This document shows positions 27,531 through 37,814 of a stretch of DNA of 64,000 nucleotides, in pieces. Source of the stretch: Promethearchaeota archaeon Loki_b32. Its GTDB lineage: Archaea > Asgardarchaeota > Lokiarchaeia > Sigyniarchaeales > SOKP01. The translations under genes and the position numbers were made by a program. Position 1 is the stretch's first letter. Every line of letters begins with the position of its first letter. The stretch covers positions 164,303-228,302 of the forward strand of contig NJBH01000003.1 in the NCBI GenBank assembly GCA_005223125.1, in the 5' to 3' direction. Below the pieces are notes generated by a model. The model worked only from the letters and a program-made list of their open reading frames with translations, had not been told where the DNA came from and did not search any database.

Positions 27531-28994
27531 CTAATCATCAAAACATAAAACTCCAGGATTTAAGACATTATTTGGGTCAAAAATTCTTTTCACCTTTTTT
27601 AAGGCTCTATAAGTGGAGTCTTCATGTCTTTCATAAACCTCTTTCGCCCATAGACCATAAGGTCTATTAAAAAAAGCACCAGAATTCATTAGATCAATGC
27701 TGGTTTTCATAAATTTCTCTTTAACATATAATGCTTCTTCTTGGTTATTAGGATTATAATAAATATCAAATTCACAATGATAAGAAGTTCCCTGGTTAAT
27801 CGGTTGAATATAAATTCCCAAATTATTAGCAATTTGGTTTTCAACTAAGGCTATAAATTCTGTAATTTTTTCATAATTTGATATGAAAAATATATCTTGA
27901 CATCCTCCATTCAATCTTAATCTCCAGGGATTTGCATCAGCTTGATTCAAAAATTTTAAAATGTCATCTTTATTTATTTTAGATTTATTATTTGATAGTT
28001 TTAGTTTTTTCTCTTTCATAATATCATGTATATCGCCTTCGAGATAGTCTATTTTATCATTTGCTAATTGATCTCTTCCTGATATAACAAATATTAAATT
28101 CCACATAGCCAAACTGTTAGCTAATTGTAAAATTTCAGATGAATCCTCTTTAATTAAACAAGCTAAATTTAGATTGTTCACAATTAATAATTCATCACAT
28201 AACCGGTATTTCAATAGTTCATATTGAAAATCTAGTAATTCTTCAATATTTTCTGACTGTAAATGGAATACTTTTTGAATTGAAGGTACTAATTCCAATT
28301 TAAGTGTAGCCCATGTAACAATGCCTATGCTTCCTTGTGCACCCTGAATTAACCTAAATGGACTGAATTGTGTTGGTCCCATAGGATTTACTTGAGCTTG
28401 TCCTGATTTTTTTTGTTGTTTAATGCTTCCTGGACCTGCTGCAGTTCCAGTTTTGAACAATTCACCATTTCCAAAAAAAACTTCGGTACATAGTAGTGGA
28501 TCTGAACTGTCCCACATATAACGAGGAATTATAATAGGTTCCCGCTCAAGTGCTGCTGTAAGAACTGATTTAGAAGATCTAGGATGTAGAGGAGTTAATA
28601 TTTTTAATCCTTTTTTATAGAGGTGTGGTATTAATTCACCAAAACTGACTCCTGGTTCAATCATAACTACTCTGTTTTTCCTGTCAATATTGATAATTTT
28701 TTTCAATTTGGAGAGATTTAGGACTATAGAATTATTATTTCGTGGAATAGTATCTCCATGGTGCCTAGGACCTGAGGATGAACTAACAGGAATTATAGAG
28801 AAGTTTAAGGAATTAGCCAATTTTATAGTTTTTTGAATTTGATTTCGATTTCTTGGCCAAATTACATATTTTGGCTTTTTCTTGGGGAAAAAACTCAAAT
28901 CTTCAGAATACTCCTCAAGTACTTTAGGATCATTTGAAATATTTTTTGAGCCAACAATCTTAACTAATTCTTGGTATATCCTCGTTTCACTCAT
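27531..28994 (-). CDS. FAD-binding (PCMH-type) oxidoreductase, second copy
   Basis: A 487-residue homologue of the 23432 flavoprotein. The PCMH domain shows YVIWPRNRNQIQKTIKLANS, VLNLSKLKKIINIDRK, VVMIEPGVSFGELIPHLYKK and QGSIGIVTWATLKLE. The end RIFDPNNVLNPGVLCF is the classic GlcD/VAO close. It is a separate transcription unit from the 23432-26306 pair and lacks its own Fe-S partner, so it may share the CCG protein. Substrate unknown. Confidence 0.9.
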   Translation of the reverse strand: MSETRIYQELVKIVGSKNISNDPKVLEEYSEDLSFFPKKKPKYVIWPRNRNQIQKTIKLANSLNFSIIPVSSSSGPRHHGDTIPRNNNSIVLNLSKLKKIINIDRKNRVVMIEPGVSFGELIPHLYKKGLKILTPLHPRSSKSVLTAALEREPIIIPRYMWDSSDPLLCTEVFFGNGELFKTGTAAGPGSIKQQKKSGQAQVNPMGPTQFSPFRLIQGAQGSIGIVTWATLKLELVPSIQKVFHLQSENIEELLDFQYELLKYRLCDELLIVNNLNLACLIKEDSSEILQLANSLAMWNLIFVISGRDQLANDKIDYLEGDIHDIMKEKKLKLSNNKSKINKDDILKFLNQADANPWRLRLNGGCQDIFFISNYEKITEFIALVENQIANNLGIYIQPINQGTSYHCEFDIYYNPNNQEEALYVKEKFMKTSIDLMNSGAFFNRPYGLWAKEVYERHEDSTYRALKKVKRIFDPNNVLNPGVLCFDD

Positions 28995-29142
28995 AGTATA
29001 TAAAATAATAAAGAAATTTCTTTATTCTTAAAATATTTCCACCTATTAAGATATTTTTATCTAGAAAACTAAATTTATAAATATCTGATGAGCATTATAA
29101 AACAAATATTATTTCTAAAAGATTTTTATAAAGGATATTCAA

Positions 29143-30543
29143 ATGAAAGATTTTGATTTAATTATAGTCGGTGCTGGACCTGGAGGATCGATGGCAGCGA
29201 AAACTGCTGCGGAAAAAGGATTAAAAACAATTTTTTTTGAGCGTAGTCGCAAGCCGGGTGAAAAGAATTCTTCAGGGTGCGGATTAGGACCACGCATGTT
29301 TAGAGACTTTCCTGAAATGATGAAAGAATTAACTCCTGATAAGTGTCCTTCAATGAGAGCTGGAACTGCCTCGCGTAATTATTTTGTAAATAATGATGAC
29401 ATTGTATCTGGTTATATTATGGCACGACCTACAGAATCTGTTTCATATGAACCCGCAAAATCATGGATTACTATGAATGTTTATCGTAGTGAGTTTGACC
29501 CATGGATTGCTAAATTTGCGACTGATGCGGGTGCTGAATTAAAGACTTCTACTTTAATTGTAGATTTATTGAAGGAAGATGGCAAAATATGTGGTGTAAT
29601 TGATGAAAAAGGAGAAAAATATAGGGCCCCAATAGTTATTGGAGCAGATGGAGTCATATCAACTGTAGCTCAAAAATCTGGATTGAGAAATAAATGGGCT
29701 CAAAATCAAGTTACATTAACACTACAGTACGATTTTCAAGCACCTTCGGACAAAATCGATGATATTATGGGTGATGAAACATTAGCTGTATGGTGGGGTT
29801 CAAACTTTCCAGCTTCATATCAAGTCTTCTTTAATGATGGTTTTCATCAAGGATTAGGAAACTGGATGAATTGGTGGGATAAAAATCCATTATATTATTT
29901 AAATCGTGTTATTAATCTTAAATATTATCAAAGATTGTTAAAAATCCTTGATGCTAAACCACGTGAGCTTCAATCTCACCTACTCCCTTGGTTAGATTAT
30001 CCATTCAATACTCATACTGATAGTGTTATATTGATTGGCGATGCTGGAGGATTTCCATGTCCTCTTGAAGCAGAGGGGATATATCCTGCTATGGTAACAG
30101 GAAAGATAGCAGCAGAAGTAGCTTCTGAAGCAGTAACATCTGGAGATGTGTCAAAAGCAACTCTTAAAAGATTTGATGAGGAATGGCAAAATACTAGTAT
30201 TGGAAAAGAGTTTGAGGCTGGTTGTGAGTTATGGAACATATGGAAAGCTTTACCATTTAGCCCAAAAGAAACAATGTCTTGGTTTGTACCAATGATAATG
30301 GAAATTCTAGGGGGCATATTTGATTGGTCACAACCTCATGCATTAAGGGTACGTCAAATTATAAGCCATGTCAAGTCATATATGCCTAAAGCGACACCAT
30401 TTATAATGACATATGTTTTTCCTCTAATAGCTAAGGTTTTTGAAGATGATTTAGATAAATTAATGGATCCTAAGAAGATTATGAAAGTGTTACCTAAACT
30501 TTTAGATATGTTACCACAGAAAAAGAAGAAAAGAGGTGGTTAA
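29143..30543 (+). CDS. Geranylgeranyl-reductase/FixC family flavoprotein
   Basis: A 466-residue FAD protein. The dinucleotide motif is GAGPGGSMAAKTAAEKG at the start, with the second FAD motif LIGDAGGFPCPLEAEGIYPA near residue 295. The family includes archaeal digeranylgeranylglycerophospholipid reductase, which saturates membrane isoprenoids, and FixC, which passes electrons to quinone. A FixX-like ferredoxin follows by five bases, as expected for a ferredoxin-dependent reductase. A role in lipid saturation is likely but not proven. Confidence 0.9.
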   Translation: MKDFDLIIVGAGPGGSMAAKTAAEKGLKTIFFERSRKPGEKNSSGCGLGPRMFRDFPEMMKELTPDKCPSMRAGTASRNYFVNNDDIVSGYIMARPTESVSYEPAKSWITMNVYRSEFDPWIAKFATDAGAELKTSTLIVDLLKEDGKICGVIDEKGEKYRAPIVIGADGVISTVAQKSGLRNKWAQNQVTLTLQYDFQAPSDKIDDIMGDETLAVWWGSNFPASYQVFFNDGFHQGLGNWMNWWDKNPLYYLNRVINLKYYQRLLKILDAKPRELQSHLLPWLDYPFNTHTDSVILIGDAGGFPCPLEAEGIYPAMVTGKIAAEVASEAVTSGDVSKATLKRFDEEWQNTSIGKEFEAGCELWNIWKALPFSPKETMSWFVPMIMEILGGIFDWSQPHALRVRQIISHVKSYMPKATPFIMTYVFPLIAKVFEDDLDKLMDPKKIMKVLPKLLDMLPQKKKKRGG

Positions 30544-30548
30544 CAAAA

Positions 30549-30818
30549 ATGAAAATCGAATTAGAAGGTTTAACTAATCGAGTACCAGGTACAGGAGACT
30601 TTATTACGATAGATTATGCTAAATGTAATAATTGCGAATGTTGTTTAATTATATGTGTAATGAATTTATGGCGAAAAAAAGAAGGAAAAATATACATAGT
30701 AGACGACTATCAATCGAAATGTTTAGAATGTGCTGCTTGTTATCAAATATGTGATGCAAGTGCAATAAAATTTCAATATCCTACTGGGGGTACAGGAATA
30801 GTATTTGAAAAAGGGTAA
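30549..30818 (+). CDS. FixX-like ferredoxin
   Basis: An 89-residue ferredoxin. The first group CNNCECCLIIC and the second CLECAACYQIC, each followed by a further residue pattern, fit two cluster sites; the motif spacing is that of FixX-like proteins that partner FixC/GGR flavoproteins. Start ATG is five bases after the flavoprotein stop. It probably donates electrons to the 29143 product. Confidence 0.9.
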   Translation: MKIELEGLTNRVPGTGDFITIDYAKCNNCECCLIICVMNLWRKKEGKIYIVDDYQSKCLECAACYQICDASAIKFQYPTGGTGIVFEKG

Positions 30819-30827
30819 AAAAAGTTT

Positions 30828-31808
30828 TTAAATATATTTTGCTTGATCTGCTGACCCTAGTACTTCTTTATTTCTTCGTTTTATCATATCAACAAACTCT
30901 TGACGAGCTAATCCTAAATACTTTCTTGGACCAATTTGATCTGGATGTTCTGCTAAATATTTTCTTACCATGGCTGTAAAAACCATTCTACTATCTGTTG
31001 CAATATTAATTTTGCACACTCCGTATTGAGTTGCTTTTTTTAATTGAGCTTCAGGAATTCCAAATGCTTTTGTTAATGAACCTCCATATTCATTAATTAT
31101 TTTAGCATATTTTTGAGGTATAGAAGAAGATCCATGCAAAACGATTGGAAAGGTTCCTAAGCGTTTCCTGACTTCTTGAAGTATATCAAACCGTAATTCT
31201 GGAATATCTTCTTCTCTTTCTACTTTAAATTTATATGCCCCATGGGAAGTTCCTATAGCAATTGCCAAAGAATCGCATCCAGCCCTGTTTACAAAATCTT
31301 CTACTTGATTGGGATCAGTGTAAAAGTGTTCGGTTGCTTTTACATGTCCTTCAATACCCGCAATAACTCCCAATTCTGCTTCTACACTAACTTCTCTTTC
31401 ATGAGCATAAGAAACAATTTTTTTGATAATATTAATGTTTTCATCATATTCTAAATGGCTTCCATCAAACATGACACTTGAAAAACCGTTATCTATACAA
31501 GTTTTCGCTAATTCAAAAGAATTTCCATGATCCAAATGTAATGCAATTGGTATATTATAACCCAAATCCTTTGCCATCGCTACTGCACCCTCACCAAGAT
31601 ATCTAACCATAGCTTGGTTTGCATATTCTCCTGCTGTTGGACTGTTTTGAAGAATTACTGGTGAATTAGTTTCACCACAACCTATAATAATAGCCTGTAA
31701 CTGCTCTAAATTACTAAAATTATATCCAGGGATAGCAAATTTTCTTTCCAAAGCCACTTCAAACATTCTTTTTGTATTGGATAACCCTAAATCTTTAAAC
31801 GAGACCAT
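30828..31808 (-). CDS. fba: Class II fructose-bisphosphate aldolase family protein
   Basis: A 326-residue class II (zinc) aldolase that splits fructose-1,6-bisphosphate to the two triose phosphates. Zinc ligands lie in ALHLDHGNS, the EAELGVIAG segment and the VLHGSSSIP loop; NIATDSR closes the active site. Class II enzymes are mainly bacterial, so this is a transferred or anciently shared glycolytic gene; with pyruvate kinase at 44170 it points to a sugar pathway. Related tagatose-bisphosphate or ketose aldolases are possible. Confidence 0.9.
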   Translation of the reverse strand: MVSFKDLGLSNTKRMFEVALERKFAIPGYNFSNLEQLQAIIIGCGETNSPVILQNSPTAGEYANQAMVRYLGEGAVAMAKDLGYNIPIALHLDHGNSFELAKTCIDNGFSSVMFDGSHLEYDENINIIKKIVSYAHEREVSVEAELGVIAGIEGHVKATEHFYTDPNQVEDFVNRAGCDSLAIAIGTSHGAYKFKVEREEDIPELRFDILQEVRKRLGTFPIVLHGSSSIPQKYAKIINEYGGSLTKAFGIPEAQLKKATQYGVCKINIATDSRMVFTAMVRKYLAEHPDQIGPRKYLGLARQEFVDMIKRRNKEVLGSADQAKYI

Positions 31809-31995
31809 AATAATAATGAAATAACTATACTAATATAAATGTTGATAACCAAGTATTGTATAAATTAATCATGATTGTTTTATTGGGAGGAGTAGATATC
31901 TTGTTCGTCTTTTTATTTATTGAATTTCTATTTAACTATAAGAAACTTTAAAAAAATCAGCCAAAAAGAGAAAATTAATAAAAAAAAATTTTGTT

Positions 31996-32889
31996 TTATG
32001 GGGGTACTGTAATTTTTAGTTTATTCTTTAATTCCTTATATCGAGAACGAAGAGTCACTTCTGTAACCCCTACAGAAACTACAATTTGCTGCTGAGTAAG
32101 ATCTTTATTCTTCATTCTGCTAGCAAGATATATTGCCCCAGCACATAAACCTTTTGGATCTTTTCCACTAATAGAAAATTTTGCTCTATAAGAGTTTAAT
32201 ATTTTGGTTGTTAATTGTTCTATCTCTGAATCTAATCCTAATTCATTTATGTATCGTGGAATAAGAGACACCGGATCAGTTGATGGAGATTTTAAATTAA
32301 ATTCCCGGATTAATATTGAGTAACTTCTTCTTACATCCTTGGCATTTGCAGATGCTTCATTTGTTATTTCTTGAAGCGTTCTTGGAAGTTGTTTTCTTCT
32401 ACATGCTAAGTATAAGCACGCAGCAACCATAGCATTTATAGATCTTCCTCTTAGTAATTTCTTCTTAAAAGCTTCTCGATAAAGACGCATAGCATCTTCT
32501 CTAGTGTAAATAGGTAAATTCAAATTTGTGCTAATTCGTTTTAATTCAGTGGATGCAATTAATAAGTTTCTTTTTTGCCATGTAATTCTCGTATTCCATT
32601 TAGCAGCTCTTTTTAAATCAGGATTGTTTATTTTATTTCTATCTATAACCGTACTTAATCCCATATCTGGTAATAATATTGAAATTGGAGCCCCCGTTTG
32701 CTCTCTATTATTTTTTTCTTGATTAGTATATGCTCTCCTTCCATTACGTGTAAAATCAACACTCTTTTCATTGATTACTAATCCACATTGATTACATACA
32801 ACGTCTCCAGTCTCAATCAATGGAATTATTGATCCCCCACATTCAGGACAAACATTTACCAAAACATTACTTTTTGTATTTAAACCCAT
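31996..32889 (-). CDS. tfb: Transcription initiation factor B (TFB)
   Basis: A 297-residue TFIIB homologue. The zinc ribbon is CPECGG and CNQCGL at residues 14-36. The B-reader/linker follows, then two cyclin repeats (~105-295) with the GRSINAMVAACLYLACR and DPKGLCAGAIYLASRM helices. TFB bridges TBP-TATA and RNA polymerase. The chaperone genes follow downstream in the same orientation relative to each other, but TFB has its own promoter gap of about 100 bases. Confidence 0.96.
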   Translation of the reverse strand: MGLNTKSNVLVNVCPECGGSIIPLIETGDVVCNQCGLVINEKSVDFTRNGRRAYTNQEKNNREQTGAPISILLPDMGLSTVIDRNKINNPDLKRAAKWNTRITWQKRNLLIASTELKRISTNLNLPIYTREDAMRLYREAFKKKLLRGRSINAMVAACLYLACRRKQLPRTLQEITNEASANAKDVRRSYSILIREFNLKSPSTDPVSLIPRYINELGLDSEIEQLTTKILNSYRAKFSISGKDPKGLCAGAIYLASRMKNKDLTQQQIVVSVGVTEVTLRSRYKELKNKLKITVPP

Positions 32890-32991
32890 TTTAATATCCT
32901 CACTATACTAATTTTAATTAAAATTATAAAACAATTGTAGACCAATTATTAATTCCCCACTAGTTCCTAATTTTAGTCTCATCTTAATTCA

Positions 32992-34002
32992 TTAAACTCC
33001 CAATACTTGTAATTTTTCTAATAGTTCTTTCTGATTCTTATTTAGCTTTTTAGGAACTTGTATTTTAATTTTAATCAATAAATTTCCTCTTTGATTAGAG
33101 TTCATTTTATAAAAACCTTGATTCTTAAGTCTTAACAATGATGAGTTATTAGTTCCAGGGGGAACTGTTACATTTAATGTGTTTTCAATTCCTGATACTT
33201 GAATTTTTCCTCCAAGTGCCGCAGTGGTAAAAGGAACTTCTTGTCCAATTAGAATATCATCATCTCTTCTCTCAAATTTAGGATGATTTTTTACATGTAT
33301 AGAAATATAGAGATCGCCATGAGCACCTCCATTTTCTCCGGGCATACCTTTTCCTTTTAATCGTAATTTTTGATCATTTTTAATTCCTCTTGGAATGTTT
33401 ACATTTAGTGACTTCATCTGACCAGTAATTGGATCTTTATACTGGACCTTTTTTTTTCCTCCCCCAAAAGCATCCATAAAATCAATTTCCATATCATATC
33501 TCAAATCTTCCCCTTCTCTTGGAACATTATTATAATTAGGAGATCTTGCTCTTGTACTCCCATTACCCCTCCTATTAAAAACATCAAAAATATCACCTAA
33601 ATCATTGAAAAAATCGAATCCACCACCTCTACTTCCAGAACTATTATGGTTTCCAAAAATTTCACTAAAATCGAAACCTCCCGGTGAATCCGATGAAGAA
33701 TAATAGTAGGTTGTACCATCTGGACTTTGACGAACTCCTGCACCTCTTGGTGCTCCTCCCCAATTTTGATATGTTGATGCATCGCCTTCTACAACTCCAA
33801 ATCTATCATACATATCTCGTTTTTTATCATCACTTAAAAATGAATAAGCTTCGTTTATCTCCTTAAATTTTTCTCCCGATTTTGGTTCATCAGGATTTAC
33901 ATCAGGATGATATTTTCGAGCCATTTTGCGAAAGGCTCTTTTAATTTCTTCTTTTGAAGCTCCTTTATTAATTCCTAATGTTTTATAATAATCTTTTGCC
34001 AT
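32992..34002 (-). CDS. dnaJ: DnaJ-type co-chaperone (class B)
   Basis: A 336-residue Hsp40. The J domain (1-70) carries the HPD motif (KYHPDVNP). A G/F-rich stretch (~85-150) follows, then two beta-barrel peptide-binding domains ([40 protein letters not shown]). The four CxxCxGxG zinc repeats of class A DnaJ are absent, so it is a class B/CbpA-like protein. It activates the DnaK ATPase. Third gene of the grpE-dnaK-dnaJ operon. Confidence 0.94.
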   Translation of the reverse strand: MAKDYYKTLGINKGASKEEIKRAFRKMARKYHPDVNPDEPKSGEKFKEINEAYSFLSDDKKRDMYDRFGVVEGDASTYQNWGGAPRGAGVRQSPDGTTYYYSSSDSPGGFDFSEIFGNHNSSGSRGGGFDFFNDLGDIFDVFNRRGNGSTRARSPNYNNVPREGEDLRYDMEIDFMDAFGGGKKKVQYKDPITGQMKSLNVNIPRGIKNDQKLRLKGKGMPGENGGAHGDLYISIHVKNHPKFERRDDDILIGQEVPFTTAALGGKIQVSGIENTLNVTVPPGTNNSSLLRLKNQGFYKMNSNQRGNLLIKIKIQVPKKLNKNQKELLEKLQVLGV

Positions 34003-34091
34003 ATTTTACAACCTCTTTCTAATAATGATGATTAATAATTTAATTAACGTTAAATTCAAAAAAAATAAAAAAATAATAAAAAAAATTAATT

Positions 34092-35990
34092 TTACTCATA
34101 CTCAGCATCAACTACATTATCATCTTGGCCTGTTGCTCTTCTAAATTGCTCTTCTTCAATTTCGTCTTGAGTTTTTCCTTGATAATCATGTGCACCTGGT
34201 GAAACATCTCCCATACCTCCAGGTGGGGCACCTTGGTAAGGTCCTTGTTGTTGTCCATAAATTCGAGATGAAACTTCGTGTAGCGAATTCTGTAAATTTT
34301 CCATGGAACTATTAATTCTATTAACATCATCAGATTCCATCGCACTTCTTAAATCAGAGATCTTATCAAGAATATTTGATTTTAGATCTCCAATAACCGC
34401 TTCATTTTCTTTCATTAGCTTTTCAGTTTGGTAAATTAACGATTCTCCATGGTTTTTGGCTTCAGTTAATTCTTTGAATTTTCTGTCTTCCTCTGCATTT
34501 CGCTCAGACTCTCGAATTTTTTGATCAATTTCATCATCAGACATCTTAGTGGATGCTGTGATTGTTATTGATTGACTTTTTCCAGTACCTTTATCTTTGG
34601 CGGAAACATTTAGAATTCCATTTTGATCGATATCAAAAGTCACTTCGATCTGTGGCACTCCCCTTGGAGCTGGTGGAATGCCATTCAAATGAAACCTTCC
34701 TAATGTTATATTATCGGCCGCTCTTGGTCTTTCACCTTGTAATACATGAATTTCTACTGCTGGTTGATTATCAGCTGCCGTTGAAAAAATCTCAGCTTTT
34801 TTAGTTGGAATTGTTGTATTTCTTTCAATTAATTTTGTAAAGACACCACCTAATGTTTCGACTCCTAATGATAAGGGTGTTACATCAAGCAATAGTAAAT
34901 CCTCTACTTCACCAGTCAATACTCCACCTTGAATTGAAGCACCCATCGCAACACACTCCATTGGATCGATACTACGCTCTGGCGTTTTTCCCAATAAATC
35001 TTCGAATTTCTTCTGTATAACTGGCATTCTTGTAGGACCTCCTACTAAAATGGTTTTATCGATTTCTCCTCTTGCCATCCCAGCATCTTGTAAAGCTTTT
35101 AAGATTGAAGTATCCAATCTCTTTAATACAGGCTCAATCAATTGTTCCAATTTAGCTCTTGTAAGTGTCATATTAAGATGTTTTGGTCCATCATTTGTAG
35201 CTGTTATATAAGGTAAATTAATATCTGTTGTAATCGCCGTGGATAATTCAATTTTAGCTTTTTCAGCTGCTTCCCGAATTCTTTGCATTGCTACGGAATC
35301 CCCTCTTAAATCTACACCCTGATCTCTCTGAAATTCTGAAGCAATATGATCAACAAGTATCTTATCCATATCTGTGCCTCCTAATTGAGTATCTCCTGCT
35401 GTAGAAATCACTTCAAACACTTGATTATCCATCTCCATTATAGTAACGTCAAAAGTACCGCCACCAAGATCCAATATCGCGATTTTAAGTCTTGCATCTT
35501 TCTTATCTAATCCATAAGCTACAGCTGCAGCAGTGGGTTCGTTAATTAAACGCTTAACATTTAATCCCGCGATCTTGCCTGCATCCTTCGTAGCTTGTCT
35601 TTGATTATCGTTAAAATATGCTGGAACCGTAATAATTGCATCAGTAACTTCTTCCCCTAAATAAGCACTGGCATCTTCTTTGATCTTCCTTAAAATCATT
35701 GCGGATATCTCTTGAGGTGAATAATCCTTACCATCTATGTTCACCTTATAAGATGTTCCCATCTTCCTCTTTATAGCTGTAATTGTACGATCTGGATTTG
35801 AGATCGCTTGTCTTCTCGCAGGCTCTCCTACTAATCTCTGATCATCTTTCGTAAACGCCACTACAGAAGGAAATGCCTTGCCACCCAAGGTTAAACCCTC
35901 TGCACTTGGAATTATTGTTGGTTTGCCGCCAATTAATACAGCTGCTGCTGAGTTTGACGTTCCTAAGTCAATTCCTATTATTTTTCCCAT
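34092..35990 (-). CDS. dnaK: Chaperone DnaK (Hsp70)
   Basis: A 632-residue Hsp70. Nucleotide-binding signatures are [30 protein letters not shown] and [19 protein letters not shown]; the linker [14 protein letters not shown] leads to the substrate-binding domain. The end is acidic ([10 protein letters not shown]), as in bacterial DnaK. Archaeal Hsp70 systems came from bacteria. Works with the GrpE and DnaJ encoded on either side. Confidence 0.98.
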   Translation of the reverse strand: MGKIIGIDLGTSNSAAAVLIGGKPTIIPSAEGLTLGGKAFPSVVAFTKDDQRLVGEPARRQAISNPDRTITAIKRKMGTSYKVNIDGKDYSPQEISAMILRKIKEDASAYLGEEVTDAIITVPAYFNDNQRQATKDAGKIAGLNVKRLINEPTAAAVAYGLDKKDARLKIAILDLGGGTFDVTIMEMDNQVFEVISTAGDTQLGGTDMDKILVDHIASEFQRDQGVDLRGDSVAMQRIREAAEKAKIELSTAITTDINLPYITATNDGPKHLNMTLTRAKLEQLIEPVLKRLDTSILKALQDAGMARGEIDKTILVGGPTRMPVIQKKFEDLLGKTPERSIDPMECVAMGASIQGGVLTGEVEDLLLLDVTPLSLGVETLGGVFTKLIERNTTIPTKKAEIFSTAADNQPAVEIHVLQGERPRAADNITLGRFHLNGIPPAPRGVPQIEVTFDIDQNGILNVSAKDKGTGKSQSITITASTKMSDDEIDQKIRESERNAEEDRKFKELTEAKNHGESLIYQTEKLMKENEAVIGDLKSNILDKISDLRSAMESDDVNRINSSMENLQNSLHEVSSRIYGQQQGPYQGAPPGGMGDVSPGAHDYQGKTQDEIEEEQFRRATGQDDNVVDAEYE

Positions 35991-36036
35991 ATTTTCTCAC
36001 TCCGTTTTATTATTTATTTTAATAATTTTGATTTTT

Positions 36037-36765
36037 TTAATTTTCATTTAAATTCTTTAATTTTGATTTTTTTGAGATTTTGACCTTAGCAGGTCTTAAA
36101 ATCTTATCTTTTAAATAATAACCTTTAGTTATTTCTTCTAATATTGTATTTTCAGGGAGATCATCCCAACCTTCCTCAACTATTACTGCTTCATGTTTGT
36201 ATGGATCAAATTTCTCACCTTCCGAATTCATTGGTTTTGCTCCCTCTTCTGATAGAATTTTATCGAAATTCTTTACTATAATTTCAAAGCCTTTCTTAAT
36301 TCCATCAACGTTTTCAAGCATCTGCAGTAGATTTAATGCTCTTACTAAGTCATCATAATGATCAATCAACTTTATTAACATAGTTTCTAAAACATATGAT
36401 TTGTACCTATCATTCTCTCTTTCTGAACGCTTCTTATAATTTTCAAAATCAGCGCGTACTCGTAAAAGTGAATTTAAATATTTCTCCTTTTCCTCCAGCA
36501 ATTCTTTAAATTTCCGACCATCGTCCTTCATGTCATCAAGTTCTTTTAGTAAACGGTCATTTTGAGTCTTAATTTTTTTATGTTCCTCTACTAATGCTTC
36601 ATACTTCTCTGCTTTCGCTTTAAGAAGCTTATAATCACTTCTTAAAACCGAAATCTGATTTGGCGAACCACGCGAAAAACCACGATCGTTCCTAAACTTG
36701 TCAAAATATTCTTCAAATGCCATAGGTCTTATATCTCCCATTTCATTTCTAAATTTATATGTCAT
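36037..36765 (-). CDS. grpE: Nucleotide exchange factor GrpE
   Basis: A 242-residue GrpE. The long coiled coil (~45-150) leads to the conserved RADFENYKKRSEREND segment and the beta-wing domain near the end (HEAVIVEEGWDDLPENTILE, then GYYLKDKILRPAKVKISK). It frees ADP from DnaK. It is the first gene of the operon, 46 bases ahead of dnaK. The first ~40 residues (FEEYFDKFRNDRGFSRGS) are an unusual basic extension. Confidence 0.95.
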   Translation of the reverse strand: MTYKFRNEMGDIRPMAFEEYFDKFRNDRGFSRGSPNQISVLRSDYKLLKAKAEKYEALVEEHKKIKTQNDRLLKELDDMKDDGRKFKELLEEKEKYLNSLLRVRADFENYKKRSERENDRYKSYVLETMLIKLIDHYDDLVRALNLLQMLENVDGIKKGFEIIVKNFDKILSEEGAKPMNSEGEKFDPYKHEAVIVEEGWDDLPENTILEEITKGYYLKDKILRPAKVKISKKSKLKNLNEN

Positions 36766-36815
36766 TTTTCTATTTTTTGAGTTTTAAACCCCATTTTTTT
36801 ATGTCATATTTCAGG

Positions 36816-36867
36816 TTGTCAACCTTGAATTGACAATATATATATGTAAACCAAGATATTTAAATGT
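36816..36867 (-). promoter_or_regulatory. grpE operon promoter with inverted repeat
   Basis: TTGTCAA (36816-36822) and TTGACAA (36830-36836) form a 7-base inverted repeat with a 7-base centre. A TTTAAATAT TATA box on the minus strand lies at about 36859-36867. The expected transcription start, about 25 bases downstream, falls on the repeat, the usual site for an archaeal repressor, possibly a heat-shock regulator. The remaining DNA from 36868 to 37125 shows no gene. Confidence 0.45.
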
Positions 36868-37125
36868 TGCGTTTTTAAAAAATACATCAAAACAAAGAGA
36901 AATTGATGCGTAGTCAGTAAAATCAATGTTTCATTTTGAAAAAATAAATGATTGTTTTATTGAAAATACTTATTTTTGGAGCTATTTGTTTTCCAAATAA
37001 TGATTTGGAAATTTTTTTTTAAATGTAAAATTGAGTTCTTTACTTTTGTATTATAGACAGTCAGGATATTCTTTTTATAATTATAATAGGATTTATTAAA
37101 AAATGGAATTTGATGTTATTATTAT

Positions 37126-37734
37126 ATGGATTATGTAAAGGTGCATAATAAAAGGATAGCAATAGATAAGAATATCTTATATTTAGAAAGCTTCAATATA
37201 AAAAAAATCAGTGAAATAAAAAGACTTAAACGTTTATCAAATCTAAGGGAACTTTATTTAGAAAAGAATAAGATAGCTGAAATTGAACGTTTTGATCATC
37301 TCGTTAATTTGAAAAAACTTCATTTAGAGGCTAATAATATTATAGAGATTAAAGGATTAGATTTTCTTGTTAACATAATAGAGTTAGAATTGAGAGGGAA
37401 CCAAATTGTAACAATTAAAGGCTTATATAAACTAAATAATTTGAAGAGATTAGATTTAAGTATGAATAGAATTTCAAAAATCGAAGGATTAGAAAATTTA
37501 ACTAATCTTGAGTTTTTAGATCTGAGTCACAACCAAATAATAGAAATTGATGGCTTAGAAGGATTAGAGAACTTAAAGATTCTTGATCTGAGTAATAATC
37601 CAATTTCAGAAGTCAAAGGTCTAAAGAATCTTAATAATTTATCACAACTAACTCTTAATGAAACAAAAATACCTCAAAAACCAAATTTAGATTATCTTCC
37701 TAAGCTAGAAAATGTTTACTATAGGCCCTTGTAG
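37126..37734 (+). CDS. SDS22-type leucine-rich-repeat protein
   Basis: A 202-residue protein built almost wholly of 22-residue repeats of the SDS22 type, 'LtnLefLdLS.NqI.eIdGLegL', about seven in a row from residue 30 (for example LKRLDLSMNRISKIEGLENL). There is no signal or membrane segment. SDS22-like LRR proteins bind phosphatases and other partners in eukaryotes; here only the scaffold role can be inferred. Different LRR class from the 435 gene. Confidence 0.9.
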   Translation: MDYVKVHNKRIAIDKNILYLESFNIKKISEIKRLKRLSNLRELYLEKNKIAEIERFDHLVNLKKLHLEANNIIEIKGLDFLVNIIELELRGNQIVTIKGLYKLNNLKRLDLSMNRISKIEGLENLTNLEFLDLSHNQIIEIDGLEGLENLKILDLSNNPISEVKGLKNLNNLSQLTLNETKIPQKPNLDYLPKLENVYYRPL

Positions 37735-37814
37735 TAATTAAATTGTAGATAACTACTGTTTTTTTAATTTATAAAATTCGTGGTTTTTTTAAACCGCAAT
37801 TTAACAGATGAGTA

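Noticed and set aside
32992..34002. Class A DnaJ
   Set aside because: The CxxCxGxG zinc repeats are missing; the protein goes from the G/F region straight to the carboxy-terminal barrels.
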